Notes under the pieces: model-generated
Told to the model about the DNA's origin: nothing
The model's database searches: none
The model's input: the letters and a program-made list of their open reading frames with translations, nothing else
Translations under genes and position numbers: made by a program
Source: Malaya genurostris
Taxonomy: Eukaryota > Arthropoda > Insecta > Diptera > Culicidae
Direction: 5' to 3'
Assembly (NCBI RefSeq): GCF_030247185.1
Contig: NC_080571.1
Location: 345,929,879-345,993,878, forward strand
Length of the DNA stretch: 64,000 nt
Shown here: positions 44,501 through 56,160 of the stretch, in pieces
Numbering within the stretch: the stretch's first letter is position 1
How the letters are laid out: every line of letters starts with the position of its first letter

Positions 44501-47500
44501 TCAGACCTGAAGCAAGGCTAATCACCAAGGCACAGTCCCGGAGAGTTACTAAGAATGTGGTTAGCCGTTGCGGTTGCCGCCCCGCACTTCCATTCTGCTC
44601 CCATTTGCCATTCTGCTGTTAGTATATATGGTGTGCCTACATTTGTGCTTCTTCTAATCTGCCACCAGTTAGCCAGAGCCAGAGTGCTGTAAAACCAACA
44701 GCACAAGAGCGGTGTAAGTAGCACACATCACACAACGAGTCTCTTTGTTCACTGATAAAGATTCGAGTTAGGAACAGACGCCGAGTGGTCGGCTATAAGA
44801 TGTTAGACTTAGAACCATAGTTTTATGGCCTTCGATGGGGGCGACGTGACGATGGATGATGGAGACGCCGCCAACACGTTCACAGTGCCGATTCAATTCG
44901 ATCGTCGCATCAACAAGCTGCTTCTTCTGCCACATACAGACATGCAATTCTAGTCTACTTATACATACAGTGTGAGTACCGTGCCGCGAGATGGTATCAT
45001 AATAATAAATTCAAATTTAACTTACAATGACAATTCATTCCAGCATTTGTTCTTCGCCTGTCTGTTATTGTTATTTTTCTTGGTTGCGGTTGGGCGAGAG
45101 TAGACGAGAGAGAGAGGGACGGGAAGACGATGGCCTTAAATGTGCTGATGGAAACTGCTATCGCCTTATGAAGCAGTTGAAGTAATAATAACAACAGGGC
45201 CTTACGCCACTATTATTCCTTGGCTGCGTCCCAGTTGCTGATAACATACTCGCTGAGATAATCAAACAAAATACGTTGCGGCCAGCGCACACACACACAA
45301 GATACACATAAGCAGCAGTTCTTGGTCTGGTCTGGTCTGGCCTGGCCTGGTCCGATCAGTTCGGGTGTCTCTCTAATGCATGATGGTCTCAATCAAATGT
45401 ATATATTAGCAGCAGCAGCAGCACTAGCAACAGCTCAAGAGTACATACACACAAACACAGCAAGCAAAAGAGTGTTTTTGAAGTTAGTACATTCTAAAAA
45501 TAGCGTACAAAACCAACCAACACACAAAAAAACACACGCTTATGGGTTCGAAAACTCACATTGCCATCGGAACGAAAAAGGACGGACGGCGGCGGTGACG
45601 ACAACGAGGGGCCAGATGTTGAGTGGTCCCGTCCTTTTTTTCAAGAATTGGAATAATTGTGGCCTGTCTTTCGCCTCTTTCTTCGGCTTTCGCTCTTGCT
45701 TGTGTTCGTCCACGATCGTTATCCCGATTTTTGTATTTTGTTTTTTTTTCTTCAAGATCACCAAAAAAAGGCTGTACTGCGTTAATTGCACTTATTCCAC
45801 CTAAAAAAAATGTATTAAATCCGACCGACAAATTCCAACAGGGTACGAACACTCTTTGACCACTGCTTGTCACATGTGTGCGCGCGTGATAGTCACGCCC
45901 TTTTCGTTGATCACCACAAAACTGGTGCGCGCTTCACTGCACAACACCCAAGACTCTTCTTCACCCGACGCGGTTGGGAATCAAATGTGTTTTCAATCAA
46001 CTCGTCACACTGGCGTCGATTCATCCAAACACGCTAATTTCACGTTGTGGGTAATTGTATCATTAGAGGCAGAAAAAAAAAGAACTGGAATGGATACATC
46101 ACGGCACTTGGAACTCTTCGCCATCAATTACCACTGGGTGAACCGAGTTGCATTCGTATGATCCCTTCTTGATACGGGTTGCACAGAGCACGGCTGGGAG
46201 CTGACGGGGTGGATGTGTGGGTGAGTGGGCTGAACAGGCGCGAGTGCGCGGATATCTCCTATAACTAACTACACTTTGAGGCCAACAGCAATTTGCTGCA
46301 CAGTAACACTATACCCAGTAACACACTTCTGCGCACAGTCAGCACGTTTACATTAGTCAGCGTTCTAACACGAAATGCCTGGTTTCCTCCGAAGCATCTA
46401 GTATTAAGCCCTACAACTTAGAGAAGAGATGCCGCGCGGCACACATTTTCATCCCGTGTGAGCAGCGAAAAAAAAAACACATCACCATATGAGCAGCAGT
46501 GGCAGCAGCCAACAGCAGAACACAACCCGACCGCGATGGTAAGAACGACAGCAATAACAGCAAGAAGATGAAAACATGTACCGAGGACTTCAATATTGAC
46601 TTTTTGGGGTGGTAAAGCTGGCGATGCTGATCATAATAACCCGCGCAATGTTCAACACTGACCGAAACACTTTTCTGGTTGCTTGGTTGCTCCCCTCGAC
46701 AAGTTCTAGCCTACTACGAACGAATCTGCTGACACCGACGTCCACAATCGACCATCATCGTAGCACTGAAGCAACCGATCATCACGGACTACCAACACCG
46801 CGAGAACATTCAAAGCGGCTCAAGATTCTAACAATAATTTGCCCTACCCGTGTGGCTGTGTGCGTGCATGTCAATGAATGATGCAACGGGGTATGAGCAG
46901 CTAAATCAAAAAGCGAAAAAAAATCAGTATGTACTTAACCACTGCATTAGTAGAAGCGCTGCAGTGATCCCGTTTACGCTCAGCTTTGCTACTCTTTGAC
47001 GTACGAATCCGGTTGCTCTCCGCTCTCCCGTCTGTCTCTCGACGGTGGCGAAGATCACACAGCATACGGAATTCAATCGATCGTGCCCAGACGGTCCCGA
47101 GTGTTCGGAAATATTCGGATAGAGCTGACGGAAGACGATGCGTCTCCTTCGGAGGTTGTGACTGTGAAGCGTTCTAACGTCTTCTTTAGTTATGATTCAA
47201 TTATTTTTTATATTAACAATCTAATGTTAGTTAAAAAAAAGCACTGCGATCGCGTTTGAATCTTTGGTATATATTTAAATTTTAATTATAAAACGTTGAT
47301 GAGTTTTAATAAATTTAATCGTCAAGAAGAACGGCACGGGTGTTCATCAAAAGAAGAAAGACGCTAGCAGCCACACTCCAAACTGAACAGCAATCATCAA
47401 ACAGCATCGTCAGCAGTTCTTGACAATCACCATCGTCTGTAGCAGCGACGCGAGCGCTCGCAGGACGATACCGAATCACCAGCGGTTCCCAACAACAGCA
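44500..47500. other. 3-kb low-copy-looking island with simple repeats
   Basis: Largest stretch without transposon hallmarks. Simple repeats: (CA)n near 45293-45301, (TCTGG)n-like at 45324-45353, (AGC)n at 45409-45423, and (CA)-rich 45445-45540. GC is higher than in surrounding DNA. Frames such as 45322-45804 read through simple repeats and have no recognisable domain. It could hold promoter or untranslated sequence of a host gene, but I saw no coding exon. Confidence 0.4.
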
Positions 47501-47527
47501 GTGCCATTCAGTTAGGTGATAGTCACC

Positions 47528-47650
47528 CTTATTCTGAATAACGACGTATCGTTTTCTTGATCGTATTTCATTCGTATTCCTAATAACGCTAGCAAAATCA
47601 AAGGTAGCTAGGATTCGATCGAAAAACCAATATATTCAGAATAAGGGCGA
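47528..47650. mobile_element. short MITE, opposite orientation to 41080-41223
   Basis: Ends ACCCTTATTCTGAATAACG and ATATTCAGAATAAGGGCG; interior CGTATTCCTAATAACGCTAG and AAAATCAAAGGTAGCTAGG match the 41-kb copy in reverse. AGT on both sides (47525-47527 region and after 47650) is a possible 3-bp TSD. Confidence 0.65.
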
Positions 47651-47970
47651 GTACCATTCGAATACGCAAAATAGTAAGCCGACTCTGAGACCCAGATCGA
47701 AGTAGTATTCGAAGAATTAATGTAATGGTGGGTCGTACCCCCCGTATGAATTAATTAAAGTAGAAATGAGAAAGGTCAATTTTTTAACAAAATTTTGTTT
47801 CGGTATAACTTTGCATGAAATTTCGATCTAGAGTATTCTCGGTATGTTGTTTTGAAACAAAATTGCGCATTTTAACAACGAATAGAACATAAAATTATTA
47901 ACTAGTTTTAAAATCACTGATAGAAGGTGCTGGACTCGTTCATCCAGTTCTCCATGATCGGAAACCAATG

Positions 47971-49953
47971 CACAGTGGTTCAAAAGCGCAATTTCACGCT
48001 CTTAATTAATAACTCATAGGAACGTGGTTTTTTAGGTACAGTATCTTCAGCAAAGTTGTTCAGAATGATAGACGCCATCTTTTGGTAAGTTTTATTTATG
48101 TGATTAATCCCCCTAAAAGTGAGATAAAAATATTATTTTAGTTCAGAGAAAACATAGGGGCTAAGTTACTTCGACAAGGTTGTTCAGAAGGTTATTTCAA
48201 ATAAATTTGCTGAAGATACTATTCCCGTAACTTGAGTGTAATTCATGATATAATGTATTTTCTGAAAAGGGTGCCCTAAAACCAGTTTCTGTATGAAAAC
48301 ACATATATTATCAATTTATATGAGTTTTTCATGTTCTACAAAGTTTTTCATCATTTAAAACTACATATCTTTCTCAAACATACTATGCTGCTATCATTTC
48401 AGTTTAATGAAATAGAGCCATTTTTCATGGTTTTTATTACAAAATTTCAACTTGTCTATCATCAAAAGGCGCAGAAAGGTGCAGATGAGACTACTTACAT
48501 ATTAAACTACTTGACAATAGCGTTCATACCGTGGTTGAATTACTCGTCTGCGATCGTCTGCAGGCGAGATATGTTCTTTTCAAATATCCTTGTCCTTGAC
48601 ATTTGCAATGATAAGGTTCATTGCATATCAGATCAGACTTCAGTATATATTCGTTACCATGGTAACTCTCACAATAAATGATTTTTATGGACATCGAAGT
48701 CTACAAATAGAAAAGTTTAGTAATCATACCAGACGTTTTCTGAAAGTGAGATAAGAAGCCACGGCTTTGAAAAAAGGCAATCATCATTTCGAATTACGTT
48801 ATGTTATTTTTTGGTAAATTTTTCTATAGAAAATTTCTGCGGACAAATGTCCTCCGTTCATCAATTGAAGTGAAGATCGATAAACGCGTGCTATATTGTA
48901 CTGTTCACAATAATTAAGAAGTTTGTTTCATACAGATTTCGAGAGTATTATACACGCAAGCAATACATATCACTTTCGAATCGGGATCCCATGAATTGGT
49001 TATTAGTTTCATCATATCCATTGGTTACAAATATTCGTGAATGGCCAAAACAGTCCAAGAAGAATCTGTCGGATGATGCTAAGAGTCTTTTAGCTGGTTA
49101 AGAACATTGTCAGCGATCATAAAATAAATACAAATAACTAAAAATGAGTTTTGATCATACTTTTCTCTACCAGAAAATGACATAACTTAATTCGATTTAA
49201 TGATTGCTTTTTATTAAAACCGTGACAAAACAGTTACCAAACTATTCAATTTATAGACTTCGATGTGCAAAAAAAATCATATTTTGTGACAAGTACCATA
49301 GTAATGAATATATACTGAAGTCTGATATGACATGAAGTGCACCTTATCATTGCAAATGTCAAGGACAAGGATATTTGAAAAGAACATATCTCGCCTGCAG
49401 ACGATCGCAGACGAGTAATTCAACCACGATATGGAAGCTCTTGACAAGTAGTTTAATATGTAACTAGTCTCATCTGCACCTTTCTGCGCCTTTTGATGAT
49501 AGACAAGTTGAAATTTTGTAATAAAAACCATGAAAAATGGCTCTATTTCATTAAACTGAAATGATAGCAGCATAGTATGTTTGAGAAAGATATGTAGTTT
49601 TAAATGATGAAAAACTTTGTTGTGTTTTCATACAAAAACTGGTTTTAGGGCACCCTTTTCAGAAAATACATTATATCATGAATTACACTCAAGTTACGGG
49701 AATGGTATTTTCAGCAAATTTGTTTGAAATAACCTTCTGAACAACTTTGTCGAAGTAACTTAGCCCCTATGTTCTCTCTGAACTAAAATAATATTTTTAT
49801 CTCACTTTTAGGGGGATTAATCACATAAATAAAACTTACCAAAAGATGGCGTCTATCATTCTGAACAACTTTGCTGAAGATACTGTACCTAAAAAACCAC
49901 GTTCCTATGAGTTATTAATTAAGAGCGTGAAATTGCGCTTTTGAACCACTGTG
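47971..49953. mobile_element. Transib-like foldback element, 5-bp TSD CAATG
   Basis: 1983 bp with very long inverted arms. The left arm starts CACAGTGGTTCAAAAGCGCA at 47971 and the right ends with its complement TGCGCTTTTGAACCACTGTG at 49953. CAATG flanks both sides (47966-47970 and 49954-49958). The arms, roughly 47971-48670 and 49270-49953, are near-identical: the frame at 48331-48681 recurs on the other strand at 49277-49573. The terminal CACAGTG and the 5-bp duplication fit Transib, whose ends resemble the V(D)J heptamer. The 600-bp centre has no recognised transposase, so the element is non-autonomous. Confidence 0.82.
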
Positions 49954-49958
49954 CAATG

Positions 49959-50440
49959 CCTTGGTATTACATTCCTGAACTATTTGACGTTCTCTTTCAA
50001 CAGACTTCGCACCCGACTCATAGCGTACCGAACCATTGCATGACTGGTGCTACGATCCTACTGACACTAAGAATCCTTTCAGATCGGGACTCGAACATAC
50101 GACAACTGGCTCATAAGACCAGCGTCTATGCATTGAACTGCCAACTCATGATCGAGGTCATCAAAAATTTTCTCGAATGCAAAGAAACAGCTGATTTTCG
50201 AACCAAATGTGTATCGCACGGGTATCGAACGGCGCACGAAACAAATCCATAAACAATTCAGCCGCTGAAGTGCGTAACACATTGTTTAAAAAGTTCCGGG
50301 AATGACCCAAAGATGACGTTTGTGATGTCAAACAAACCTTATTTTTCGAAAGTACCCACCTCTAGATGTCATGTGTTAAATTTTCACGTCAATCGTGTTT
50401 GTGGTACACACTAAACCAACCGACATATAAGTGAAGTTAC
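49959..50440. other. spacer, nothing recognised
   Basis: The frame 49941-50252 overlaps the element end and shows no known motif. Confidence 0.35.
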
Positions 50441-51185
50441 TTTTTAATTTACGAAAAAATAGACATGATGAATTCCTTGTATTGATAAAACATTGCTTCG
50501 TAAAAGGCGCTCGCTCAGCACTCAGCAATGGGTCGAGAAATGTTACTCGCAGTCGGATCCATTAAAAACAAAGATTTCTGGTATTTCGTCATCCAGAAGA
50601 AAAAAAAGGCAAGTTTGACATCCGTGTTGAATGAACGCAAAATCAAAGCTCGTGATATTAGATGTGCTGAGATGGTTAGCACATCAACTAGATATGCTTT
50701 TACGATCCTTCGCGAAAATCTGAGCATGAATTTGGTCTTTTCCTAGTGGGTGCCATGTTGGCTCACAATAAAACAAAAGCAACAATGCATCAACGATCCA
50801 AAGAGCTGTTTGGCACTGTTTAGTCACAATAAAAAGGATTTCTTACGTTGTGTTGCGTTGGTATGAAAAAATGGACGAAACATGGATCCAAAATTTTTCT
50901 CCGAGGTCATATCCGCATTCAGACGGAGAAAGTCATCCAAAAACGCAACAGGTAGCCGGAACAATCATAGCGTCAGTTTTTAGATGGTCGAGGATAATTA
51001 ACATCGCCTATTTTAGAATGGAAAGTACCATCAAAGGTGATCATTTTATTGAATTATTGATGCGTTTAAAGAGCGAAATCGAATAAACAGTCTCAAACGA
51101 GGAAGAATCCATTATATTTAACCAAGACAATGCACCGTGCCACCAGTCAATGAAAACAATGGCCGAATTGAACGAATTCTGTTTG
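50440..51185 (+). pseudogene. degenerate mariner transposase
   Basis: Mariner-type reading frame scattered over three phases: N-terminal GARSAQQCVEK region near 50505, then the FS-stop-WVPCW block near 50742 and, from 50850, WYEKMDETWIQNFSPRSYPH with the first catalytic D. VAGTIIASVFRWSRIINIAYF and IKGDHFIELLMRLKSEIE follow, then NQDNAPCHQSMKTMAELNEF (second D) near 51120-51180. It is cut off before the third D. Different from the Himar1-like copy at 819-2094. Confidence 0.72.
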
Positions 51186-51409
51186 CTTGTCACTTCTTCT
51201 TACCTTACTGTTATATATCTTCATATCCTTACTCTACCTTGAGTACTCGTATTTTATAATTTTGATTTTATTTATTATTCCGAGTTACAATAAAAATATT
51301 CTGTTTGGTATGAATAATACTATTATTACCATTGCTTTTCGCTGGAAACTCCAGGTGGGTAATTACCCACCACCACCCACCAGATTCCCGGCCTGGAGTT
51401 TTTCTTCGG

Positions 51410-51740
51410 CAAGTCCTAGCTGGTTATTCTGAAAAAGTTTCGGAAGAAGAAAGTTAAATAATTTGTTAAGGAACACTTCGAGGGGCAGGCGATTTGAAGG
51501 TGTGGTAAGTTCAGCAAGCAGCAATTTACGAAAAAATAGACATGTACGGCCAAATATTTAAAGAAGAATACCTCCAGAAGCACCTTTTACCCTTCCTCCG
51601 GTCCCACGAAAGTGACACTCTGTTTTGGCCGGTGATGAAGTGGTACGAAGCCAACGTTGTTGTTTTTTTGTACCGAAAGAGGCCAATCCGTCAAACTCGC
51701 CGTGTATTTATTTATTTAGTGTTAAAAATCTCCGACTTGA
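51410..51740 (+). pseudogene. DD37E transposase fragment
   Basis: Encodes YGQIFKEEYLQKHLLPFLRS then HESDTLFWP (position before the second D), a deletion of the DLASCHY motif, and MKWYEANVVVF with KEANPSNSP in another frame. Truncated on both sides. The 22 bases at about 51524-51545 (AATTTACGAAAAAATAGACA then TG) also occur at about 50448-50469 in the mariner relic. Confidence 0.65.
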
Positions 51741-51959
51741 AATAAATTTTGGTGATCGTGTTTTGTCTACATACCATTGTTTTCGAAAATCGGAAAAATG
51801 TTTTGGAAAATCCATTGCGCATTGTACAAAAAAACTAGTGGGTTGAGCGAAATGAATAAAGCTTGCTTCATTTAGAATTGGAACAAACTTTTGCTTATAT
51901 TGTGGTGCTCCTGGTGGACGGATTTGGAAGTTCTTGGCGCCCACGTGTAGGGAATTTTG

Positions 51960-52706
51960 TCAGCTTCACGTATGATTTTTGACATTCCGCAAATCGACTG
52001 TACTTTGTAAACAATCAACATGGAAGCCGAAAGAAGGGAAAAAATTGTGCACAGTTATTTGGAAAATCCATTGTGGTCTGCATCTAGGCTAGCTAAGCAA
52101 CTGAAATTGCCCAGAAATACCGTATGGCGCGTTATTAAACGGTATAAGGAAACATTGACGACGATTCGGAAGCCAATCGTCGGAGTGGAACTGTCGACCG
52201 GAAACTGCGTGGTAAGATTTTGAAGACGATTAAGAGGAATCCTAATCTGTCGGACAGTGATTTGACCAGAAAATTCGTTGCTGCCCATAGTATCGTGAGG
52301 AGAACTCGACTCCGGGAAGGAATCTAGTCGTATCAAGCTAGCAAACAGCCAAATCGGACCACAAAACAGAATAGTGGGATCAAAATTCGTGCTTCTGACC
52401 AAGTTCGACGGATATCTTCTGATGGACGATGAAACCTATGTCAAGACAGACTTCGGGCAAATCCCAGATCAAAAATTTTACTTGGCAACGGCAACGGGGG
52501 GATGTTCCAGTCAAATTTAAATTTGTTTTTGCCAACAAATTTGCAAGAAAATTTATGATCTGGCAGGACATTTGCAGCTGTGGCAAAAAAACGAAAGTTT
52601 TCGTTACAAATAAGACAATGACATCGGAACTATACCAAAAAGAGTGTCTCCAAAAACGAATTTTGCCGTTCATTCGATCCCACGACCATCCCGTAATGTC
52701 ATATCG
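51960..52706 (+). pseudogene. DD37E transposase, N-terminal two thirds
   Basis: Starts MEAERREKIVHSYLENPLWS at 52020 with RLAKQLKLPRNTVWRVIKRY (HTH). After a frameshift come TIKRNPNLSDSDLTRKFVAA, LMDDETYVKTDFGQIPDQKF (first D), FMIWQDICSCGKKTKVFVT and YQKECLQKRILPFIRSHDHP. It stops at 52706, where a reverse copy of the 6806-10680 repeat begins. The second D and the E are not present. Its protein differs from the ITmD37E copies, so it is another DD37E lineage. Confidence 0.8.
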
Positions 52707-53171
52707 TTTCTAGCATTCAGAAGGACCAAATTGAGGAACTCACTACGATATTCAACACTTTTCGGAACATTTTTCTCGAACGATTTATTGTACAGCAGCA
52801 GATATTTTGTTCTCTTCCTCAGAACGCGTTCTGATTGGCTGGTGTTGACATGGGTCAAATGAGACAGGTTTTTCAATAGTGTACTATTGAAACACTTCAA
52901 TGCTTTTGCTGCTATTTTGGTAGTTAGATTATATAAATCCTTTCACAGATCACTGAGCTATGAGCTTTAAAAATACGAGCAAGGCAAAGGCACCTTATGG
53001 ATTACCCCCTTTGATACTCGTTTATACCAAACATTTCAGAAAAGTTTAATTTTGAATTAATAGAGATTATGTCACACAACTGAATATTTTATCATAAAAT
53101 TAATGATCATATTTCCGATGGCGTGTAGCAAAAATTATGTTGATTCGTTAGATACAATAAGAGATATTCAC

Positions 53172-53936
53172 CGACGACACCATAACCTTGGTTACTGCAT
53201 ATCGAAGGCAAGATGAATGTAAACAAAATAAATTTCAGATCGGTTATTATATTACGGAACATTTTAATGGATTTACCTGACTCGAGCGGAATGTAAAAAT
53301 TGAGGAGTATGAGTTATGTCTTTTATAAAGCCAAGTTCAAAATTCAGGTCTTGACTTGAAACCGTTATGCGAGAAGGAAGACATGGAAATGACCGACAAC
53401 GAGCTGAGCGAGGCTAGTGCTCTGCGGTGCCTGCATAACGTACGGTGAAATGATTTCTTTATGGAATTCCACTAGTAATCCTCGAATAGTGGCCAACAAG
53501 GTGAAATACTGTTTCCACTTCTGCGCAATCAACCGACACAAAACAATTCTGACACCGGTATATTACACCGAATCCTACTGCCCAGAAAAGCTAGCAGTTG
53601 AAGTGTACGGATGAATCGCTGGAAGCAGATCATTGTCCTCGTTCGTTGATTTCATCCATAGTTTCGATTAAATTCCGAAAATCGAGTTCATTTAAATGCA
53701 TTTCTGCTTAATTTCGATAACGTTTAACACTAATAGAACTATTCCACCGCTTTCAAAACATGATTATTTGTTTTGGGGTTCCTTGGTAACTAGTCCATAG
53801 CAACTTAAACAGTGTTGCTCGAGAAGATTATTTTTATCATTTACAAGGGGTCGCTAGATTTGTGGTAACTGGCGGTGAATCGTTAGCGAACAGTTTTAAT
53901 GCTGATTTTTCTTCGGAGTGCCTGGTCGTGTCGTCG
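53172..53936 (-). mobile_element. 7-bp-TSD element carrying a host-gene fragment, TSD TATTCAC
   Basis: 765-bp copy. The left (B) tip CGACGACAC at 53172 is joined directly to CATAACCTTGGTTAC, with the usual 100-bp arm between deleted. The right (A) end CGGAGTGCCTGGTCGTGTCG then TCG closes at 53936. TATTCAC is perfectly duplicated (53165-53171 and 53937-53943), and removing the element restores the host repeat (GATATTCACGATCC). The A arm occupies about 53760-53936. The interior 53365-53615 contains an NAD+ synthetase-like relic. This is the cleanest TSD of the family. Confidence 0.85.
53365..53615 (+). pseudogene. captured NAD+ synthetase (C-terminal) fragment
   Basis: From memory of glutamine-dependent NAD+ synthetase, the eukaryotic C-terminal region has a DMGMTY-ELS segment, a CGPYSMF segment, and PR-VA-KVK-FF...NRHKMT-LTP-YHAE-YSPE. 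Here the plus strand reads EDMEMTDNELSEASALR (about 53376-53426), then after a frame change CGACITYGEMISLWN (53420 on), and in the same frame PRIVANKVKYCFHFCAINRH followed by KTILTPVYYTESYCPE. The order and spacing match and at least half of the conserved positions agree. The functional enzyme makes NAD+ from NaAD with glutamine in the cytosol; this piece lacks both catalytic domains and has frame and sequence damage, so it is a captured relic. No intron is seen between the matched blocks. Confidence 0.72.
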
Positions 53937-54011
53937 TATTCACGATCCAAAACTTCTCTCAGAGGGTAAATTTTGAAAAGGCGCCCCATAGTAAAGTAAG
54001 TCGTATTCACG

Positions 54012-55546
54012 ACAAAAGTGTTTATGGGTGATTTACCGCCGGTTACCACAAAAATAGCGACCCCTTGAAAATGATAAAAATAATCTTTTTCAGCAACACT
54101 GTTCTGGTTGCTATGCGTTATTTGTCAAGTAACCCCAATAATATAAATAAACAAACAAATCGGAAAAGTATTCCGTTCAGAGATGCAAGGTCTGCTGATT
54201 TGTCTGTAAATCTGCAGATTTGGGGTATAGTGCTGCAGAAATTTTTTTTGTGCAGACTTTTACAGACTTTTGAAGAAATTCTCGCAGACTTTCGTCTATA
54301 TTTATAGACTTTTGAAATTTCCGCGACCAAGTCAGTTTTGCGTGTCATACTTTATAGAGAAATTGCTGCCAGCAAGACATACTTGCTGACTGCAGATTTT
54401 TTTTCAGATTCACAGACCCTGTCTGCAGATATTTGAAATTTTTACCTGGCATCTCTGATTCCGTTCCATTGCCAGTACCCATGAAAATGTAAGAGAAACA
54501 GGATTAAGTTCAGGATAAAGCGAGCTATTTTTCTGTGTGCGGTCATGTATCTCTAAATCTCCACAAGACGGATTGACACAAACTGCATTCCAGAATACGA
54601 AAAAAAATGGTGCAGTATCGCAAAGTTTATTTCATATGTTATGCATTCGATTGAGACTAAAAAATTTTTTTCTCGTAATACAAAAGGGCCCTCACAGAAG
54701 TTTAAATCAATGAAAAAATGACGATGATGAAATTGCTGCGTTCTGTGATGTCGATTCAAAACACCATAATTAACTTTAAGTTATTTTCAATAGACTCCTA
54801 ACAAATTATGTTAGTAACAAATAATGCATTTATTTTTGTTATTTCCCTGCTTAATCAAACTAAAAAGTTTGATTGTAATCCAATGATTCGGATTTTTTCC
54901 GATGAATGACCCCATTTCTCAGTGAGTTTTAGAACTAGTATAAAATCCACCCAATATAAATGAGTTCAGTATCATTGACAAAACTACACATGACATGATA
55001 TCATTATCAATAAGAAAACTACGGTACGGTACATGAAACAAATTCAGCTCACTCTAAAATATTTCATCCCTTTTGTTTCGTTCCTATATTCTAACAATCT
55101 CTTCAAGTCATTTTTTTTGTACTTTGCAGCAGGAGCAAACTGAATATTTACTGAAAACATTGAGATATTTTCCGTTCATTATTGCGGTTCGGTTTTCTAG
55201 GATATATCATATCATATCGATATCACGAAAACATAGTGCTTTACTTAACATTTAAATGAGATGATTCTGGTTCATAAGCTTCATAAACCTAAAATATTTG
55301 CTTCATTTCCCATTGAAGATTTTTTTTCTGCATTTTATTAGCATTCGAACCATTGTTGTTTTACGTAAATAACTGACAGTAATAAATATGTAACTAAGGT
55401 TACGGTAACTGTTATTTGAATAACAACAGTTGAGTTGCCAGTTTTGGTATTTTTTTTCTGCGATAACATTTTGACATTACGAGTTAGTGAGGGGTGGTTA
55501 AATTTGTGATACAGTTTTCAAACACGAGTGGCAGGTCGTGTCGTCG
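54012..55546 (+). mobile_element. 7-bp-TSD element lacking its A tip
   Basis: The A arm from 54012 reads GTGTTTATGGGTGATTTACC, ATAGCGACCCCTTGAAAATG and CAACACTGTTCTGGTTGCTA, nearly the same as the copy at 27483-27600. The right B end is AGTGGCAGGTCGTGTCGTCG at 55546, with AGTTAGTGAGGGGTGGTTAA before it. The CGACGACACG tip on the left has been replaced by the repeat ending at 54012. A hAT MITE (54178-54457) is nested in it. No coding sequence recognised. Confidence 0.75.
54178..54457. mobile_element. 280-bp hAT-type MITE, TSD ATTCCGTT
   Basis: Ends CAGAGATGCAAGGTCTGC and ACCTGGCATCTCTG. Perfect 8-bp repeats ATTCCGTT at 54170-54177 and 54458-54465. The empty-site equivalent can be seen in the related copy at about 27620 (GGAAAAGTATCCCGATCCAT). 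The termini resemble those of the MITE at 4562-4812 (CAGCGATGCCAGA). The interior is rich in TCTGCAGA/CAGACTTT motifs. Confidence 0.9.
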
Positions 55547-55559
55547 GCTAAGTGTTCTA

Positions 55560-56160
55560 TATAATTCGACACAGTTCATCGAGCTGAGCAATGTATGTGG
55601 GTGTGTCTCTCATAAAAAACTCGTAGTCCTGTAGGTCACACCGTCATTCAGAGCGACGAAGGGTAAAATTCTTCTAGATTTGGCTTAAAACTGATTCAAT
55701 TTGTAGGCAATATTAGTTAATTGCTAAACGAACCGACTTTGGTTATACTGATTCCAAGTTTCTGGTTCCAGAAGTACCAGAAGTAGTAATCAAAAAGTTT
55801 AAAATGAGACTCACTCAATTTTCACATGATTTGATCGATTTCCACAAACAGGCTCAAAAAAAGTTCCTACAGTCTCATAGGTTGCTGTTTGATTTCATCC
55901 GGGCTCGACTTCCGGTTTCAGAACTATAGGGTAAAGAGTGTTTGATCATTTAGTGCGACGATGCAAAATAAAGAAAAATTCTTATCAACAATACAATTTA
56001 AAAAGGTTATGTTAGTTTATACCCAAAGAAAGTTTCTTATTTTATTCCAGATTGAAAAAAAATTCTTAATAAAATCTTCTGGTGATATTTTTGAAAATAT
56101 TTGTAATATGAGAAAGGCATCATTACACCACTAGGTGGGTTAGAACAGGTTTTTTTTTGC
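55560..56160 (+). repeat. dispersed repeat family copy
   Basis: Head ATTCGACACAGTTCATCGAG with GTATGTGGGTGTGTCTC, modules with TGATCGATTTCCACAAACAG and GGGCTCGACTTCCGGTTTCA, and tail GAGAAAGGCATCATTACACC then ACTAGGTGGGTTAGAACAGG (56109-56155). Same family as 29450-30350. Confidence 0.62.

Larger units (their letters stand above)
52707..54012 (-). repeat. reverse partial unit of the 6.8-10.7 kb repeat
   Basis: The minus strand matches the array from the block with CCAATCAGAACGCGTTCTG (here 52824-52842, complement) through TCGTGAATA (about 53940) to the unit start at 54012, followed by AAAA (complement of the TTTT flank). It is interrupted by the element at 53172-53936. Its outer end abuts the A arm at 54012, so this repeat inserted into, or recombined with, a 7-bp-TSD element. 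Confidence 0.72.

Noticed and set aside
45322..45804. 160-residue gene in the 44.5-47.5 kb island
   Set aside because: Runs over simple repeats and overlaps equally long frames on the other strand; no domain recognised.
48331..49573. A conserved 98-116 residue protein encoded twice
   Set aside because: The two frames are the same inverted arm sequence of the foldback element; repetition is not evidence of coding.
53365..53615. A functional NAD+ synthetase gene
   Set aside because: Only about 250 bp of a C-terminal region with frame damage, enclosed in a transposon.
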